The notes: a model not told the origin generated them from the letters alone. Counted from the first letter of the stretch, positions 47,741 to 57,015 are shown. The stretch: DNA of 64,000 nt from JAXMCI01 sp046349435 (GCA_046349435.1 JAXMCI010000019.1:78700-142699); one strand, 5' to 3'. Program-made: numbers and translations.

Positions 47741-49753
47741 TCATACCAGGTCGCGGGGAATCTCCTCGTCCCATTGCCGGGCGAAGACCTGCCGGCGGCC
47801 CTCGAAGGCGGTCAGCGAGGCGGTGATGCGGAAGGCGTCCTTCGTCACCCCCATGCCGACCTCCGAGACGATGCGGACCGACCAGCGGCCGCGGCTGAAC
47901 TCCTTCTCGGTCCGCACCGCGGCCCGGGCGGAAAGCGGGTCGTCCGGCCGGATGGCGAGCGTCTTGTCGGTGCGCACCCCGACCGTCCAGTCGATCTCGT
48001 CGAGCCGCCGCTGGCCCTCGTCGGCCTCGCGCCGCCAGCGCACCTCGCCGGTGGCGATATCCCTGGTGATCGACCAGTCGGACCGCGCCGGCCGCAGCTC
48101 GGTCTGGCGCAGCGGGGCAGCCGATTCCGCTGGCGGGAAGGCGGGCAGGCGGGCATCGGCCGGGTTGCGCGGCCGCGCCGGCAGGACCAGCCGGCTGCCG
48201 GCGGTGTGGATGGTGAGCGTCACCGGCTCGGGAGCCGGCCAGGCGATCGGCCAGTAGCTGGTCGAGAGCGCCAGCCGGATGCGGTTGCCCTTGCCGAAGC
48301 GGTGGGCGCAGTCATTGAGTTGCAGGCGCACCCGATAGCGTCTGCCGGGGCGCAGCGGCTCGGGCGCCTCGTGGCTCCTGCGGTGGGTGAGGTTGAGCAG
48401 CCCGTAGGTCACCCGGGTGGCGGCGCCGTCGGGCAGCACCTCGGAGAGCACGGCGGCGACCATCGCCACCGGCCGGTCGGCGGCGAGCTCGAGCTCGACC
48501 ACCGGCGCGCCGAGGATCTCGCAGGGCGCCGCCAGGACCTCGCCGTCGAAGACCAGCGAGCCGCCGGCCTCGATCCGCTGGTCGTCGGGCAGGTCGCATT
48601 CCAGCCCGTAGGCGCACCACTTGCCGGCGGCGAGCCCGACGGTCTGCGGCGACGAGACGGTCAGCGCCGGGCGCGCGCCGTCGCCGCCCAGCCGCCGGTC
48701 GCCGAGCGGCAGCGCCAGCGGCCGGATGCGCGGCGAGGGCCAGCTCGCCTCGGCGACCCAGCGGCCCGGCCGCTCGTCATAGTGGGTGCGGGGCGGGACG
48801 GGATCCTCCATCCAGGCGCGCAGCATCGGCTCGTCCATGATGCCGGTCTCGACGCCCTTCAGCCACTTGTCCCACCAGCGCAGGGTCTCCTGCAGGAAGC
48901 CGATGCGCGGGCCGGGCTCGGCGAAATGCGGGTACTTGTGGGCCCACGGGCCGACCAGCCCCTTGCGCGGCACCTTCAGGCCGGCGAGCAGGCGGAAGAT
49001 GGCGTTGGAGTAGCCGTCGGCCCAGCCGCCGACGAGATAGACCGGGCAGTCGATCGCGCCGTAATCCTCGCAGACCGAGCCGTGCCTGTAGAACTCGCTG
49101 CGGCGCTGCAGGCGGTGCCAGTCGGCGACCCAGAGGCCGCTCTCCTCGAGCCGCCGCATCCAGAGCTCGCGCCAGCGCCGGCCGACCAGCGCCGGGTCCG
49201 GCGGGGTCGAGGTGATCGACAGCATGGTCGAGCCCCAGCTCCACTTGTCGACCAGCAGGCAGCCGCCCATGAAGTGGATGTCGTCGGCGTAGCGGTCGTC
49301 GGTCGAGCAGAGCGAGACCACCGCCTTGAGGGCCGGCGGACGGCGGGCGGCGACCTGCAGCCCGTTGAAGCCGCCCCAGGAGATGCCGATCATGCCGACC
49401 GCGCCGCTGCACCAGGGCTGCGCCGCCAGCCAGGCGATGACCTCGAGCGCGTCGTCCTGCTCCTGCTTCGTGTACTCGTCGAGCAGCACGCCATCGGAAT
49501 CGCCGGAGCCGCGCATGTCGACGCGCACCCCGGCATAGCCGAAGCCGGCATAGTAGGGATGGGTCAGCGCGTCGCGCTCGCTGGTGCCGTCGCGCTTGCG
49601 GTAGGGCAGGTACTCCAGGATGGCCGGCACGGGATTGCGGGCGGCATCCCGGGGCAGCCAGATCTGCGCGGCCAGCCGGGTGCCGTCCGACAGCGGGATG
49701 AAGACGTCGCGCCACACCGTGACGCGGCGCGGAAACTTCCTGCGGACGGTCAT
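47741..49753 (-). CDS. CocE/NonD family hydrolase (X-Pro dipeptidyl-peptidase S15 fold)
   Basis: 670 aa from ATG 49753. The alpha/beta hydrolase N-terminal domain begins VFIPLSDGTRLAAQIWLP, with the nucleophile elbow GMIGISWGGFNGLQ (S in GISWGG) and GVRVDMRGSGDSDG. A C-terminal jelly-roll PepX_C domain follows. The family hydrolyses acyl esters, amides or N-terminal X-Pro dipeptides. No signal peptide. It lies 93 bases upstream of the binding protein gene on the same strand, suggesting cleavage of the imported compound. Confidence 0.88.
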   Translation of the reverse strand: MTVRRKFPRRVTVWRDVFIPLSDGTRLAAQIWLPRDAARNPVPAILEYLPYRKRDGTSERDALTHPYYAGFGYAGVRVDMRGSGDSDGVLLDEYTKQEQDDALEVIAWLAAQPWCSGAVGMIGISWGGFNGLQVAARRPPALKAVVSLCSTDDRYADDIHFMGGCLLVDKWSWGSTMLSITSTPPDPALVGRRWRELWMRRLEESGLWVADWHRLQRRSEFYRHGSVCEDYGAIDCPVYLVGGWADGYSNAIFRLLAGLKVPRKGLVGPWAHKYPHFAEPGPRIGFLQETLRWWDKWLKGVETGIMDEPMLRAWMEDPVPPRTHYDERPGRWVAEASWPSPRIRPLALPLGDRRLGGDGARPALTVSSPQTVGLAAGKWCAYGLECDLPDDQRIEAGGSLVFDGEVLAAPCEILGAPVVELELAADRPVAMVAAVLSEVLPDGAATRVTYGLLNLTHRRSHEAPEPLRPGRRYRVRLQLNDCAHRFGKGNRIRLALSTSYWPIAWPAPEPVTLTIHTAGSRLVLPARPRNPADARLPAFPPAESAAPLRQTELRPARSDWSITRDIATGEVRWRREADEGQRRLDEIDWTVGVRTDKTLAIRPDDPLSARAAVRTEKEFSRGRWSVRIVSEVGMGVTKDAFRITASLTAFEGRRQVFARQWDEEIPRDLV

Positions 49754-49826
49754 GCCCGGGCCACTCCCTGCTCGCCTGAGGACGGCGCAGGTGATCTCAC
49801 GCGGCCGGCCGGGCTGGCAAGCGCGC

Positions 49827-52253
49827 TCACGCCCGCAGCCGCGCGTTGCCGGGATCCCAGAGCGCACCCGCCAGCACCTCCGCCGGCCGCGTCTCGCCGA
49901 GGATCAGCAGCTCGAGCCGGGTGCCCGGCGCGGCCAGCGCCGGCTCGACATAGGCGAAGGCCAGCGACCGCCCGACGCAGTGGCCGTAGCCGCCCGAGGT
50001 GGCGATCCCGACGCAGCGCCCGCCCGACATCACCGCCTCGCCGCCCATCGGGTCGGCATCGGCGGCCTCGACCCCGAGATGGACCAGCCGGGTCGGCTGC
50101 GGCTGCGCCAGGGCGCGCTCGACGCCGGCGCGGCCGACGAAATCGCCCTTGCCCATCGCCACGAAGCGCATCAGGTCGGCCTCGACCGGGGTGATCTCGT
50201 TGGTCAGCTCGCTGCCCCAGCCGCGATAGGCCTTCTCCAGCCGCAGGCTGTTGAGCGCGTAGAGCCCGAAATCGGCGAGGCCGAGCGGTTCTCCCGCCTG
50301 CCAGACCCGGTCGTAGAGCTCGGCCAGCCGACCGATCGGCGCGTGCAGCTCCCAGCCGAGCTCGCCGACATAGCCGACGCGCAGCGCCCGCACGGGAATA
50401 CCGGCGACCTCGATCTCGCGGCCGGTGAGCCACGGCCAGGCGGCGGTCGAGAGGTCGGCCGCGGTCAGCCCGGCGAGCAGCGCGCGCGAGCGCGGCCCGG
50501 CGAGCACCAGCACGCCGATCGCGTCGGTGACGTTGCGTACCCCGACCGCCTCGGTCGGCAGCCGGCCGCGGCGCAGCAGGTCGAGGTCGCGGATCTCGGC
50601 GGCGGCGCTGGAGGCGAGGTACCAGCGGTCGGCGGCAAGCCGGGTGACGGTGAGCTCGCTCTCGATCCGCCCGCTCTCGGTCAGCAGGTGGGCGAGCCCG
50701 ATGCCGCCGTCGCGCCGCGGCAGCCGGTTGGCCAGCACGCGGTCGAGGTAGCGGCCGGCATCCGGCCCGGTCACCTCGAGCTTGGCGAAGCCGGTGAGGT
50801 CGATGACGCCGACCCGCTCGCGCACCGCCCGGCACTCGGCGGCGACCGCCGGGAAGGCGTTGGAGCGGCGGAAGCCCGGCGTCTCGCCGGCGCCGCCGGG
50901 CGAGAACCATTTCGGCCGCTCCCAGCCGGCCGTCTCGCCGTGGATGGCGCCCTTGGCGCGCAGCCGGTCGTGGAGCGGCGAGGTGCGGCGGGGGCGGGCG
51001 GCCATGCGCTCCTCGCCGGGGAAGTGCAGCACGAACATGTGCTGGTAGTCGTCGAACGACTTGCCCCTGGTGTAGTCCGGGTCGGCCCAGCCGCCGAAGC
51101 GGCGCGGGTCGAACTCGCGCATGTTGATGTCGGCCGCGCCATGCACCATCCACTGCGCCAGGTACTTGCCGCAGCCGGCCCCCTGGGCGATGCCGATCGA
51201 GGAGCCGCAGCACATCCAGGCGTTTCGGACGCCGGCCGCCGGGCCGAGCAGGGGGGAGCCGTCCGGGGTGTGCGGGATCGCGCCGTTGACCACCCGCTTG
51301 ATGCCGACCTTGGCGAAGATCGGCATGCGCACCAGGGCGCGCTCCAGCCAGAAGGCGATGCGGTCGAGGTCGCCGGGGAAGAGCTCGTTGCTGGCCGACC
51401 AGTCCGGGCTGCCGCCGCGCGCCGCCCAGGCCTCGGCCGCGGCCTCGTGCTCGTAGATGCCGATCAGGCCGGCCTTCTGCTCCTGGCGGTAATAGCCGGC
51501 GGTCCAGTGGTCGCGCATCACCGGGATCTCGGCGTCGCGGGCGAGGAACTCGGGCACCGCCTCGGTGACGAGGTAGTGGTGCTCCATGTTGATGATCGGC
51601 ACCGCGACGCCGATCATCGCGCCGACCTCGCGGGCGTAGCAGCCGGCGGCGTTGACGACATGCTCGGCGATCACCGCGCCCTGCTCGGTGACGACCCGCC
51701 ATTCGCCCGTGGGCAGCGCCTCGATGCCGGTGACCCGGTTGCCCCGCACGATCTCGGCGCCGAGCCGCCGTGCGGCGATCGCCATGGCGTTGCAGCAGCC
51801 GGCGGGGTCGACATGCCCGTCATCCAGCGTCAGCCCGCCGGCGATCACGCCGTCGAGGTTGACGAACGGATTGTGGCGGCGGATCTCGTCGGGGCCGACC
51901 ACCTCCATCGAGAAGCCGATCGAGCGGGCGAATCCCAGCACGTAGCGCAGCCAGTCGACCTCGGCCTCGGTGGTGGCCAGCCGGATGCCGCCGCAGCCGT
52001 GCCAGCCGGTGTACTGGCCGGTCATCGCCTCCAGCCGGGGATAGAGCTCGTGGCCGTAGCGGTGGATCTTGGCGATGTTGTAGCTGCCCGAGATGCTGGC
52101 GCACTGGCCGGCGGCGTGCCAGGTCGAGCCGGAGGTCAGCTCGCCCTTCTCGAGCAGCACGATGTCGGTCCAGCCCTCGAGCGCGAGGTGGTAGAGCAGC
52201 CCGACGCCCATCATCCCGCCGCCGACGATGGCGACCCGCGCATGGCTCCGCAT
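49827..52253 (-). CDS. Dimethylglycine/sarcosine dehydrogenase-like flavoprotein
   Basis: 808 aa from ATG 52253. It has an N-terminal DAO FAD domain (VAIVGGGMMGVGLLYHL), then the motif LTSGSTWHAAGQ whose H46 matches the covalent FAD-histidine of dimethylglycine and sarcosine dehydrogenases. The second half is a folate-binding GcvT-type domain (about residues 430-800) that passes the released methyl group to tetrahydrofolate. It would remove an N-methyl group from dimethylglycine, sarcosine or a relative. It is downstream of the amidase and MttB-like genes. Confidence 0.88.
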   Translation of the reverse strand: MRSHARVAIVGGGMMGVGLLYHLALEGWTDIVLLEKGELTSGSTWHAAGQCASISGSYNIAKIHRYGHELYPRLEAMTGQYTGWHGCGGIRLATTEAEVDWLRYVLGFARSIGFSMEVVGPDEIRRHNPFVNLDGVIAGGLTLDDGHVDPAGCCNAMAIAARRLGAEIVRGNRVTGIEALPTGEWRVVTEQGAVIAEHVVNAAGCYAREVGAMIGVAVPIINMEHHYLVTEAVPEFLARDAEIPVMRDHWTAGYYRQEQKAGLIGIYEHEAAAEAWAARGGSPDWSASNELFPGDLDRIAFWLERALVRMPIFAKVGIKRVVNGAIPHTPDGSPLLGPAAGVRNAWMCCGSSIGIAQGAGCGKYLAQWMVHGAADINMREFDPRRFGGWADPDYTRGKSFDDYQHMFVLHFPGEERMAARPRRTSPLHDRLRAKGAIHGETAGWERPKWFSPGGAGETPGFRRSNAFPAVAAECRAVRERVGVIDLTGFAKLEVTGPDAGRYLDRVLANRLPRRDGGIGLAHLLTESGRIESELTVTRLAADRWYLASSAAAEIRDLDLLRRGRLPTEAVGVRNVTDAIGVLVLAGPRSRALLAGLTAADLSTAAWPWLTGREIEVAGIPVRALRVGYVGELGWELHAPIGRLAELYDRVWQAGEPLGLADFGLYALNSLRLEKAYRGWGSELTNEITPVEADLMRFVAMGKGDFVGRAGVERALAQPQPTRLVHLGVEAADADPMGGEAVMSGGRCVGIATSGGYGHCVGRSLAFAYVEPALAAPGTRLELLILGETRPAEVLAGALWDPGNARLRA

Positions 52254-52388
52254 CACGTGACTCCATTCCGTGCCGTCTCCCTCTCCCGCGTGCGAAAGCC
52301 GGATCCATGCCTCCGCCAGCGCGATGCGGGACCATGGACGGCTTTCGCCGGGATGACGGTGCATTGAACGTCGTCATCAGCGGACTTT

Positions 52389-53837
52389 TCAACCCGCCAG
52401 CCGCGAGACGTGCAGCGGCGGGACGCGGCCGCGCCAGGGCATCGCCTGCTCGAGCGCGGCGCCGAGCTGGATCAGCAGGTGCTCCTCGCTGTGCCGGGCG
52501 CCGAGCTGGACGCCGATCGGCAGGCCGCTGGAATGCAGCGCCAGGGGCAGCGAGATCGCCGGCTGGCCGGTGACGTTGTAGGGCACCAGGAACTGGCAGG
52601 GCCGCTCCTCGTAGGCCAGGAACTCCTCCGGCTGCATGTCCTGGTTCATGCCGTAGGTGCCGAACGGGCGGGAGACCTGCGCGCAGGTCGGGCTCAGCCA
52701 GATGTCGTACCGGGTGAAGAACCGGCCGACCCCGCGGCGGATCTGGTTGAACTCCTCGAGCGCCGCGAGATAGCGCTCGCAGGGCAGCCGCTTCGACCAT
52801 TCGTAGAAGCGCAGCGTCATGCGCTCGACGGTGTCGGGCCCGACCACGCGGCCGGTGCGCCGCGCCAGGTCGTCGAGCCACTGGTCGAAGCCGAAATACC
52901 AGACGGCGGTGCAGGCCCGGTCGATCGCCGGCAGGTCGAGCGGCGGCGCGGCCTCCTCGACGTGATGGCCGAGCCCTTCCAGCACCCGGGCGGTGGCCTG
53001 CACCGCGGCCGCCACCTCGGGATCGATCGGCGCGTCCATCAGCGGCGCCGCCGACCAGGCGATGCGCAGCGGCTCGGCCGGCCGCTCGAGATAAGCGGCG
53101 AAGGGCAAGGGCGGACGGGCGATGACGAAGGGGTCGCCCGGCTGCGGCCGGCCCAGGCAGTCGAGCATGGTCGCGGTGTCGCGCATGGTGCGGGTCATGG
53201 CGAAGCGCTGCGTCATGCCGTGGCCGCCCTCGTCGAACAGCGGCCCGGAGGAGACCCGGCCGCGCGACGGGTAGAGGCCGATGGTGCCGCACCAGGCGGC
53301 GGGCCCGCGGATCGAGCCGCCCATGTCGGAGCCGTGCGCGATCGGCACCATGCCGGCCGCCACCGCCGCCGCGCCGCCGCCGGTCGAGCCGCTGGTCGAG
53401 TAGCCCGCCTTCCACGGCGTCGTGGTATTGCCGAACAGCAGGTTCTCCGAGCACAGCGCCATGGAGAACTCGGGCGTGTTGGAGCGCCCGACCAGGGTCA
53501 CGCCGGAGGCCTTCACCAGCCCGGCGAAGTAGTCGTCCTTCGCCACCACCATGCCGCGGCCGAGCCGGCTGCCCTGCTCGCACTTGCGGCCGCCGAAGGA
53601 CTGGCCGACATCCTTGATCAGGAAGGGCACGCCGCGGAACGGCCCGGTGCCGAGCGCCGCCTCGTCGAGCGCGTCGGCGGCGTCCTCGTAGGTCTCGATC
53701 ACCGCCTGGACGGCGGGGTTGGCCACGGCGATCGCCCGCAGCGCGGTGGCGGCGAGCTCGCGCGGCGAGACCTGGCCGGTGCGCACGAGGTGGGCGAGGC
53801 CGAGCCCGTCGAGGGCGGCATATTCGGCAAGCTGCAT
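52389..53837 (-). CDS. Amidase (amidase signature family)
   Basis: 482 aa. The Ser-cisSer-Lys triad is visible: K75 (FLIKDVG), S151 in SGSTGGGAAAV and S175 in GSDMGGSIR. It hydrolyses a carboxamide; the family also includes GatA, but no gatC or gatB is present and the C-terminus is of the free amidase type. It lies 3 bases after the MttB-like gene and is almost certainly cotranscribed. It probably cleaves an amide in the same catabolic pathway. Confidence 0.9.
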   Translation of the reverse strand: MQLAEYAALDGLGLAHLVRTGQVSPRELAATALRAIAVANPAVQAVIETYEDAADALDEAALGTGPFRGVPFLIKDVGQSFGGRKCEQGSRLGRGMVVAKDDYFAGLVKASGVTLVGRSNTPEFSMALCSENLLFGNTTTPWKAGYSTSGSTGGGAAAVAAGMVPIAHGSDMGGSIRGPAAWCGTIGLYPSRGRVSSGPLFDEGGHGMTQRFAMTRTMRDTATMLDCLGRPQPGDPFVIARPPLPFAAYLERPAEPLRIAWSAAPLMDAPIDPEVAAAVQATARVLEGLGHHVEEAAPPLDLPAIDRACTAVWYFGFDQWLDDLARRTGRVVGPDTVERMTLRFYEWSKRLPCERYLAALEEFNQIRRGVGRFFTRYDIWLSPTCAQVSRPFGTYGMNQDMQPEEFLAYEERPCQFLVPYNVTGQPAISLPLALHSSGLPIGVQLGARHSEEHLLIQLGAALEQAMPWRGRVPPLHVSRLAG

Positions 53838-53840
53838 GGC

Positions 53841-55406
53841 TCAGGCTCCCACCCGCATCGCCGCTTCCGGCAGCCGCACCGGCAGCCGGGCGCGGATCGC
53901 CGCGTCGATCGCTGGCGGCAGGTGGCCAGGATGGTAGCCGGCCAGGATCTCCTGCACCCGGACGCGGGCGCGGTCGACCACGCTGGTGCGGCCGCGCTCG
54001 GCCCATTCCTTCGGGTTGCTGCGGTCGCCGACCAGCGGATAGACGTATTCGCGCTGCATGCGCTGCAGCGTCTGCTCGGCGGCGAGGAAGTGCCCGGGGC
54101 CGGCGAGGCAGACCTCGCGGATGGTGTCGAGCGAGAGCGCGTCCTCGCTCACCTCGATGCCGCGGATGGTGCGCTGCGTCGCGCCGATGATGTCGTTGTC
54201 GATCACCAGCTGCTCGTGGCTGAACCCGAGCAGGCTCGCCATCATCCCGGCCGCCTCGTAGATCAGGTTGGCGCCGGCATTGCCGACCAGCGCCAGGTTG
54301 TAGGCCTTCTCGTAGCCCGACTGCGCGTCGGGGATCTTCGAGTCGGTCATCCCCGCGGCGGTGCCGCAGGTCAGGTCGTAGAACTGGGTGATCTGCGCCG
54401 CGGCGGCCGAGAGCAGCGCCTGCTCCGGGCTGCCGCCCGACATGGCGCCGGTGCGCAGGTCGGAGATGAAGCAATAGGGCCCGAAGATCGCCGGCGCCCC
54501 CGGCCGGATGGCGTTGACGTAGGCGAGCCCGGCCAGGCACTCGGCGATCTCCAGCACCAGCGAGCCGGCAAGCGCCGCCGGCGAGGTGGCGCCGGCCTGG
54601 CCGGCCGAGACCAGGAACACCGGCATCCCAGCCGCGACCGCCACCTCGAGGCAGCGGCAGGCGTCGGTGGCGAACTTCAGCGGCGGCACGACGAAGCAGT
54701 TGGACTGGCTGACGAAGGGCCGTGCCCGCCACTGCGCCTCGCCGCCGCTGATCAGATGCAGCATCTCGATGGTGGCGAGCAGCTGCGGGATGTCGCCCCA
54801 GCTGGTGCCGACATGCTTGGAGGTGCCGGCGACGCAGGCGTAGCAGGTGTTGAAATCCATCTCGAAGGGGTCGTCGATGTCGCGGCAGACCACCGGGCGC
54901 TGGAAGAAGTGGACATGCTCGAGCTGGTCGACGATGCGCGCCATGTCGTAGAGGTCGCGCACCGTGGAATCGCGGTACTCGCCGGTTTCCGCGTCGACCA
55001 TGCAGACCGCCGCCCCGGCGGTGCCGAAATGCACCTTGTTGCCCCAGGGCTCGAGATCGTGCCGCGAATGCTGGCCGAAGAGGGTGAAGCGCCGGCCGGC
55101 CTTGGCGATCATGTCCTCGATCATCGCCGGCGGGAAGGTGAGGCGGCCATTGTCGCCGAGCCGGGCGCCGGCAGCGGTCATGACCTCGATGCCCGACGGC
55201 GGCGCCCCGGTCAGCCCGATCTCGTCCAGCACCTTGAGCGCGGCGCGGTGGATCCGCAGCACGTCGGTGTCGTCGAGCGGCTTGTAGCGGCCGCCGGCCA
55301 GCCCCGGCCGGACCGGCCGCTCGTTCTCCGGCAGCGGGGCGGCGCGCGCCGCCCGCCGCGCCTCGCGACCGCCTCGCCGCGACGTCTCGCGCTCCGCGAC
55401 GCCCAT
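53841..55406 (-). CDS. Trimethylamine methyltransferase family protein (non-pyrrolysine MttB type)
   Basis: 521 aa. The MttB-family TIM barrel shows in VLRIHRAALKVLDEIGLTG, HFGTAGAAVCMVDAETGEYR, MDFNTCYACVAGTSKHVG and IPDAQSGYEKAYNLALVGNA. No in-frame amber codon interrupts it, so it is not the pyrrolysine enzyme. Characterised non-pyrrolysine members such as MtgB take a methyl from glycine betaine or similar quaternary amines and pass it to a corrinoid protein. No corrinoid protein or activator gene is in the window. First gene of the long minus-strand run. Confidence 0.85.
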   Translation of the reverse strand: MGVAERETSRRGGREARRAARAAPLPENERPVRPGLAGGRYKPLDDTDVLRIHRAALKVLDEIGLTGAPPSGIEVMTAAGARLGDNGRLTFPPAMIEDMIAKAGRRFTLFGQHSRHDLEPWGNKVHFGTAGAAVCMVDAETGEYRDSTVRDLYDMARIVDQLEHVHFFQRPVVCRDIDDPFEMDFNTCYACVAGTSKHVGTSWGDIPQLLATIEMLHLISGGEAQWRARPFVSQSNCFVVPPLKFATDACRCLEVAVAAGMPVFLVSAGQAGATSPAALAGSLVLEIAECLAGLAYVNAIRPGAPAIFGPYCFISDLRTGAMSGGSPEQALLSAAAAQITQFYDLTCGTAAGMTDSKIPDAQSGYEKAYNLALVGNAGANLIYEAAGMMASLLGFSHEQLVIDNDIIGATQRTIRGIEVSEDALSLDTIREVCLAGPGHFLAAEQTLQRMQREYVYPLVGDRSNPKEWAERGRTSVVDRARVRVQEILAGYHPGHLPPAIDAAIRARLPVRLPEAAMRVGA

Positions 55407-55529
55407 TGGCCACCTCCCTGCTGCTGCCCGAGGCTAGGGGCTGGCGGCCCGGCACGGCAAACCCCATCTGCGCCGCGCCCTTGCGCTGGCTGCGGCGGAA
55501 GCGCACAAATCAGCGCAAAGGAGACCCCG

Positions 55530-56339
55530 GTGGCCGTCGCCGATTTCCCGCGCAACCTCCGGCTGCTCTGCAGCTACGGCCGCTCGGTCTCCGACGTCTG
55601 CCGCCGCGCCGGCATCAACCGCCAGCAGCTCGAGCGCTACCTGACCGGCGCCGCGACGCCGTCGCTGCGCACGCTGCGCCGGCTCAGCGACTTCTTCGGC
55701 ATGGAGGATCACGAGATCTTCCTCGACCACGCCGCCTTCGCGGCGCTGGTCCGGCTGCGGCCGCCGCGGCTGCAGGAGCGCCAGGACCCGATCGCCGCCT
55801 TCGTCGGATCGCTGACCGACGGCGCCGATGCGGGCGCGGTCGAGCGCTATCTCGGCTTCTACCATGTCTACTGCCAGCCCGACCGGAACGTGCCGGAGGT
55901 GCATCGCTGCCTGACCCGGCTCGGCCTGGTCGAGGGCCGGCTGGTCAGCCGCACGGTGGAGCGCTATCCGCACGGCGCCGCCGGGCTGCCCTCGACGGTG
56001 AAGTATCGCGGGATCGCCGCGCCGCGCGGCGGCAAGCTGATCGTGCTGGAGCAGCAGGCCGGCGCGCCCGCCGCCTTCTGCACCATCCTCGACGGCACCG
56101 ACTATCGCGGCCTGACCTACCTCTCGGGGATCATGCTGGGCATCGCCCCGGACGGCAGCCGCACGATCTACTGCCTGCGCGTCGTCTGGCACTATCTCGG
56201 CGCCGAGGTCGCGCTGCGCCGCCGGCTGGCCGAATGCGGGCAGCTGCCGCTCGACTCGCCCGAGCTCAGCGTCTATCTCCGCCACTGCATCACCAACGAG
56301 CTGGCGCCGGGCGAGCCGACCTTCTCGCCGCGGGCTTGA
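55530..56339 (+). CDS. XRE family transcriptional regulator
   Basis: 269 aa from GTG 55530 with AAAGGAGA as ribosome site. The N-terminal helix-turn-helix (about residues 7-65) contains SVSDVCRRAGINRQQLERYL. The longer C-terminal domain (about 80-265) is probably for ligand sensing; I recognise no named domain there. It is divergent from the MttB-like gene with 123 bases between them, so it most likely controls the methylated-amine operon. Confidence 0.8.
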   Translation: MAVADFPRNLRLLCSYGRSVSDVCRRAGINRQQLERYLTGAATPSLRTLRRLSDFFGMEDHEIFLDHAAFAALVRLRPPRLQERQDPIAAFVGSLTDGADAGAVERYLGFYHVYCQPDRNVPEVHRCLTRLGLVEGRLVSRTVERYPHGAAGLPSTVKYRGIAAPRGGKLIVLEQQAGAPAAFCTILDGTDYRGLTYLSGIMLGIAPDGSRTIYCLRVVWHYLGAEVALRRRLAECGQLPLDSPELSVYLRHCITNELAPGEPTFSPRA

Positions 56340-56364
56340 CATATCACGAACAAACAGAGAACAT
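56336..56364 (+). promoter_or_regulatory. ssb promoter overlapping a LexA box
   Basis: TTGACA (56336-56341) is a consensus -35; GAACAT (56359-56364) at 17 bases is a weak -10. It sits directly after the regulator stop, and the ssb ATG is 85 bases downstream. Confidence 0.55.
56348..56362. promoter_or_regulatory. LexA (SOS) box for ssb
   Basis: GAAC-AAACAGA-GAAC fits the alphaproteobacterial LexA motif GAAC-N7-GAAC (GTTC-N7-GTTC) exactly. It overlaps the core promoter, so LexA would block transcription until DNA damage. Confidence 0.85.
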
Positions 56365-56448
56365 GAATATCGCATAGTTCCCCATGGATCGCCGGGGCGG
56401 GCGTCGCTACTGTGCGCCCTCGATCCCCCGCGACGGACAGGTGAAGCG

Positions 56449-57015
56449 ATGGCTGGCAGCGTCAACAAGGTGATCCTGATCGGCAATCTCGGCCGCGATC
56501 CCGAGATCCGGACGTTGCAGGACGGCACCAAGGTGGCGAACTTCACGCTTGCCACCTCCGAGAGCTGGAAGGACCGCAACTCCGGCGAGCGGCGCGAGCG
56601 CACGGAGTGGCACCGCGTCGCGGTCTTCAACGACCGGCTGGCCGAGATCGTCGAGCGCTATCTGCGCAAGGGCGCCAAGGTCTATGTCGAGGGCCAGCTG
56701 CAGACCCGCAAATGGACCGACCAGCAGGGCCAGGAGCGCTACACGACCGAGATCGTCCTGCAGCGCTTCCGCGGCGAGCTCACCATGCTCGACGGCCGCG
56801 GCGATGGCGGCGGCGCCGGCGCGGGCGGGGGAGGCTACGGCGAGGGCCCGGCCGAGCCCGCCTATGGCGGCGGGGGCGGCAGCGGCGGGATGGGCGGCGG
56901 CCGCAGCGAGAGCGGCGGCGGCCGTGGCGAGGGCGGCCGTGGCGAGGGCGGCGGTGGTGGCCGCGGCGCCCCGGCCCCGATGGGCGGCGACCTCGACGAC
57001 GACATCCCGTTCTAG
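56449..57015 (+). CDS. ssb: Single-stranded DNA-binding protein
   Basis: 188 aa. The OB fold (about residues 1-115) starts MAGSVNKVILIGNLGRDPE and has the HRVAVFNDRLAEIVERYLRK core. A long Gly-rich linker and the acidic tip DLDDDIPF, which recruits partner proteins such as Exo I, PriA and RecO, follow. The promoter carries a LexA box. uvrA, its frequent neighbour in this class, is 22 kb away. Confidence 0.97.
   Translation: MAGSVNKVILIGNLGRDPEIRTLQDGTKVANFTLATSESWKDRNSGERRERTEWHRVAVFNDRLAEIVERYLRKGAKVYVEGQLQTRKWTDQQGQERYTTEIVLQRFRGELTMLDGRGDGGGAGAGGGGYGEGPAEPAYGGGGGSGGMGGGRSESGGGRGEGGRGEGGGGGRGAPAPMGGDLDDDIPF

Noticed and set aside
46175..50194. 1339-codon plus-strand open frame
   Set aside because: It is antisense to the binding-protein and CocE-type genes, whose products match known families. 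Long antisense frames are expected in DNA of this GC content, and its translation is Asp/Arg/Gly/Ala/His-rich without domains.
52410..55529. Very long plus-strand frame leading into the XRE regulator
   Set aside because: Only the part from GTG 55530 looks like a protein. The upstream portion shadows the amidase and MttB-like genes on the other strand.
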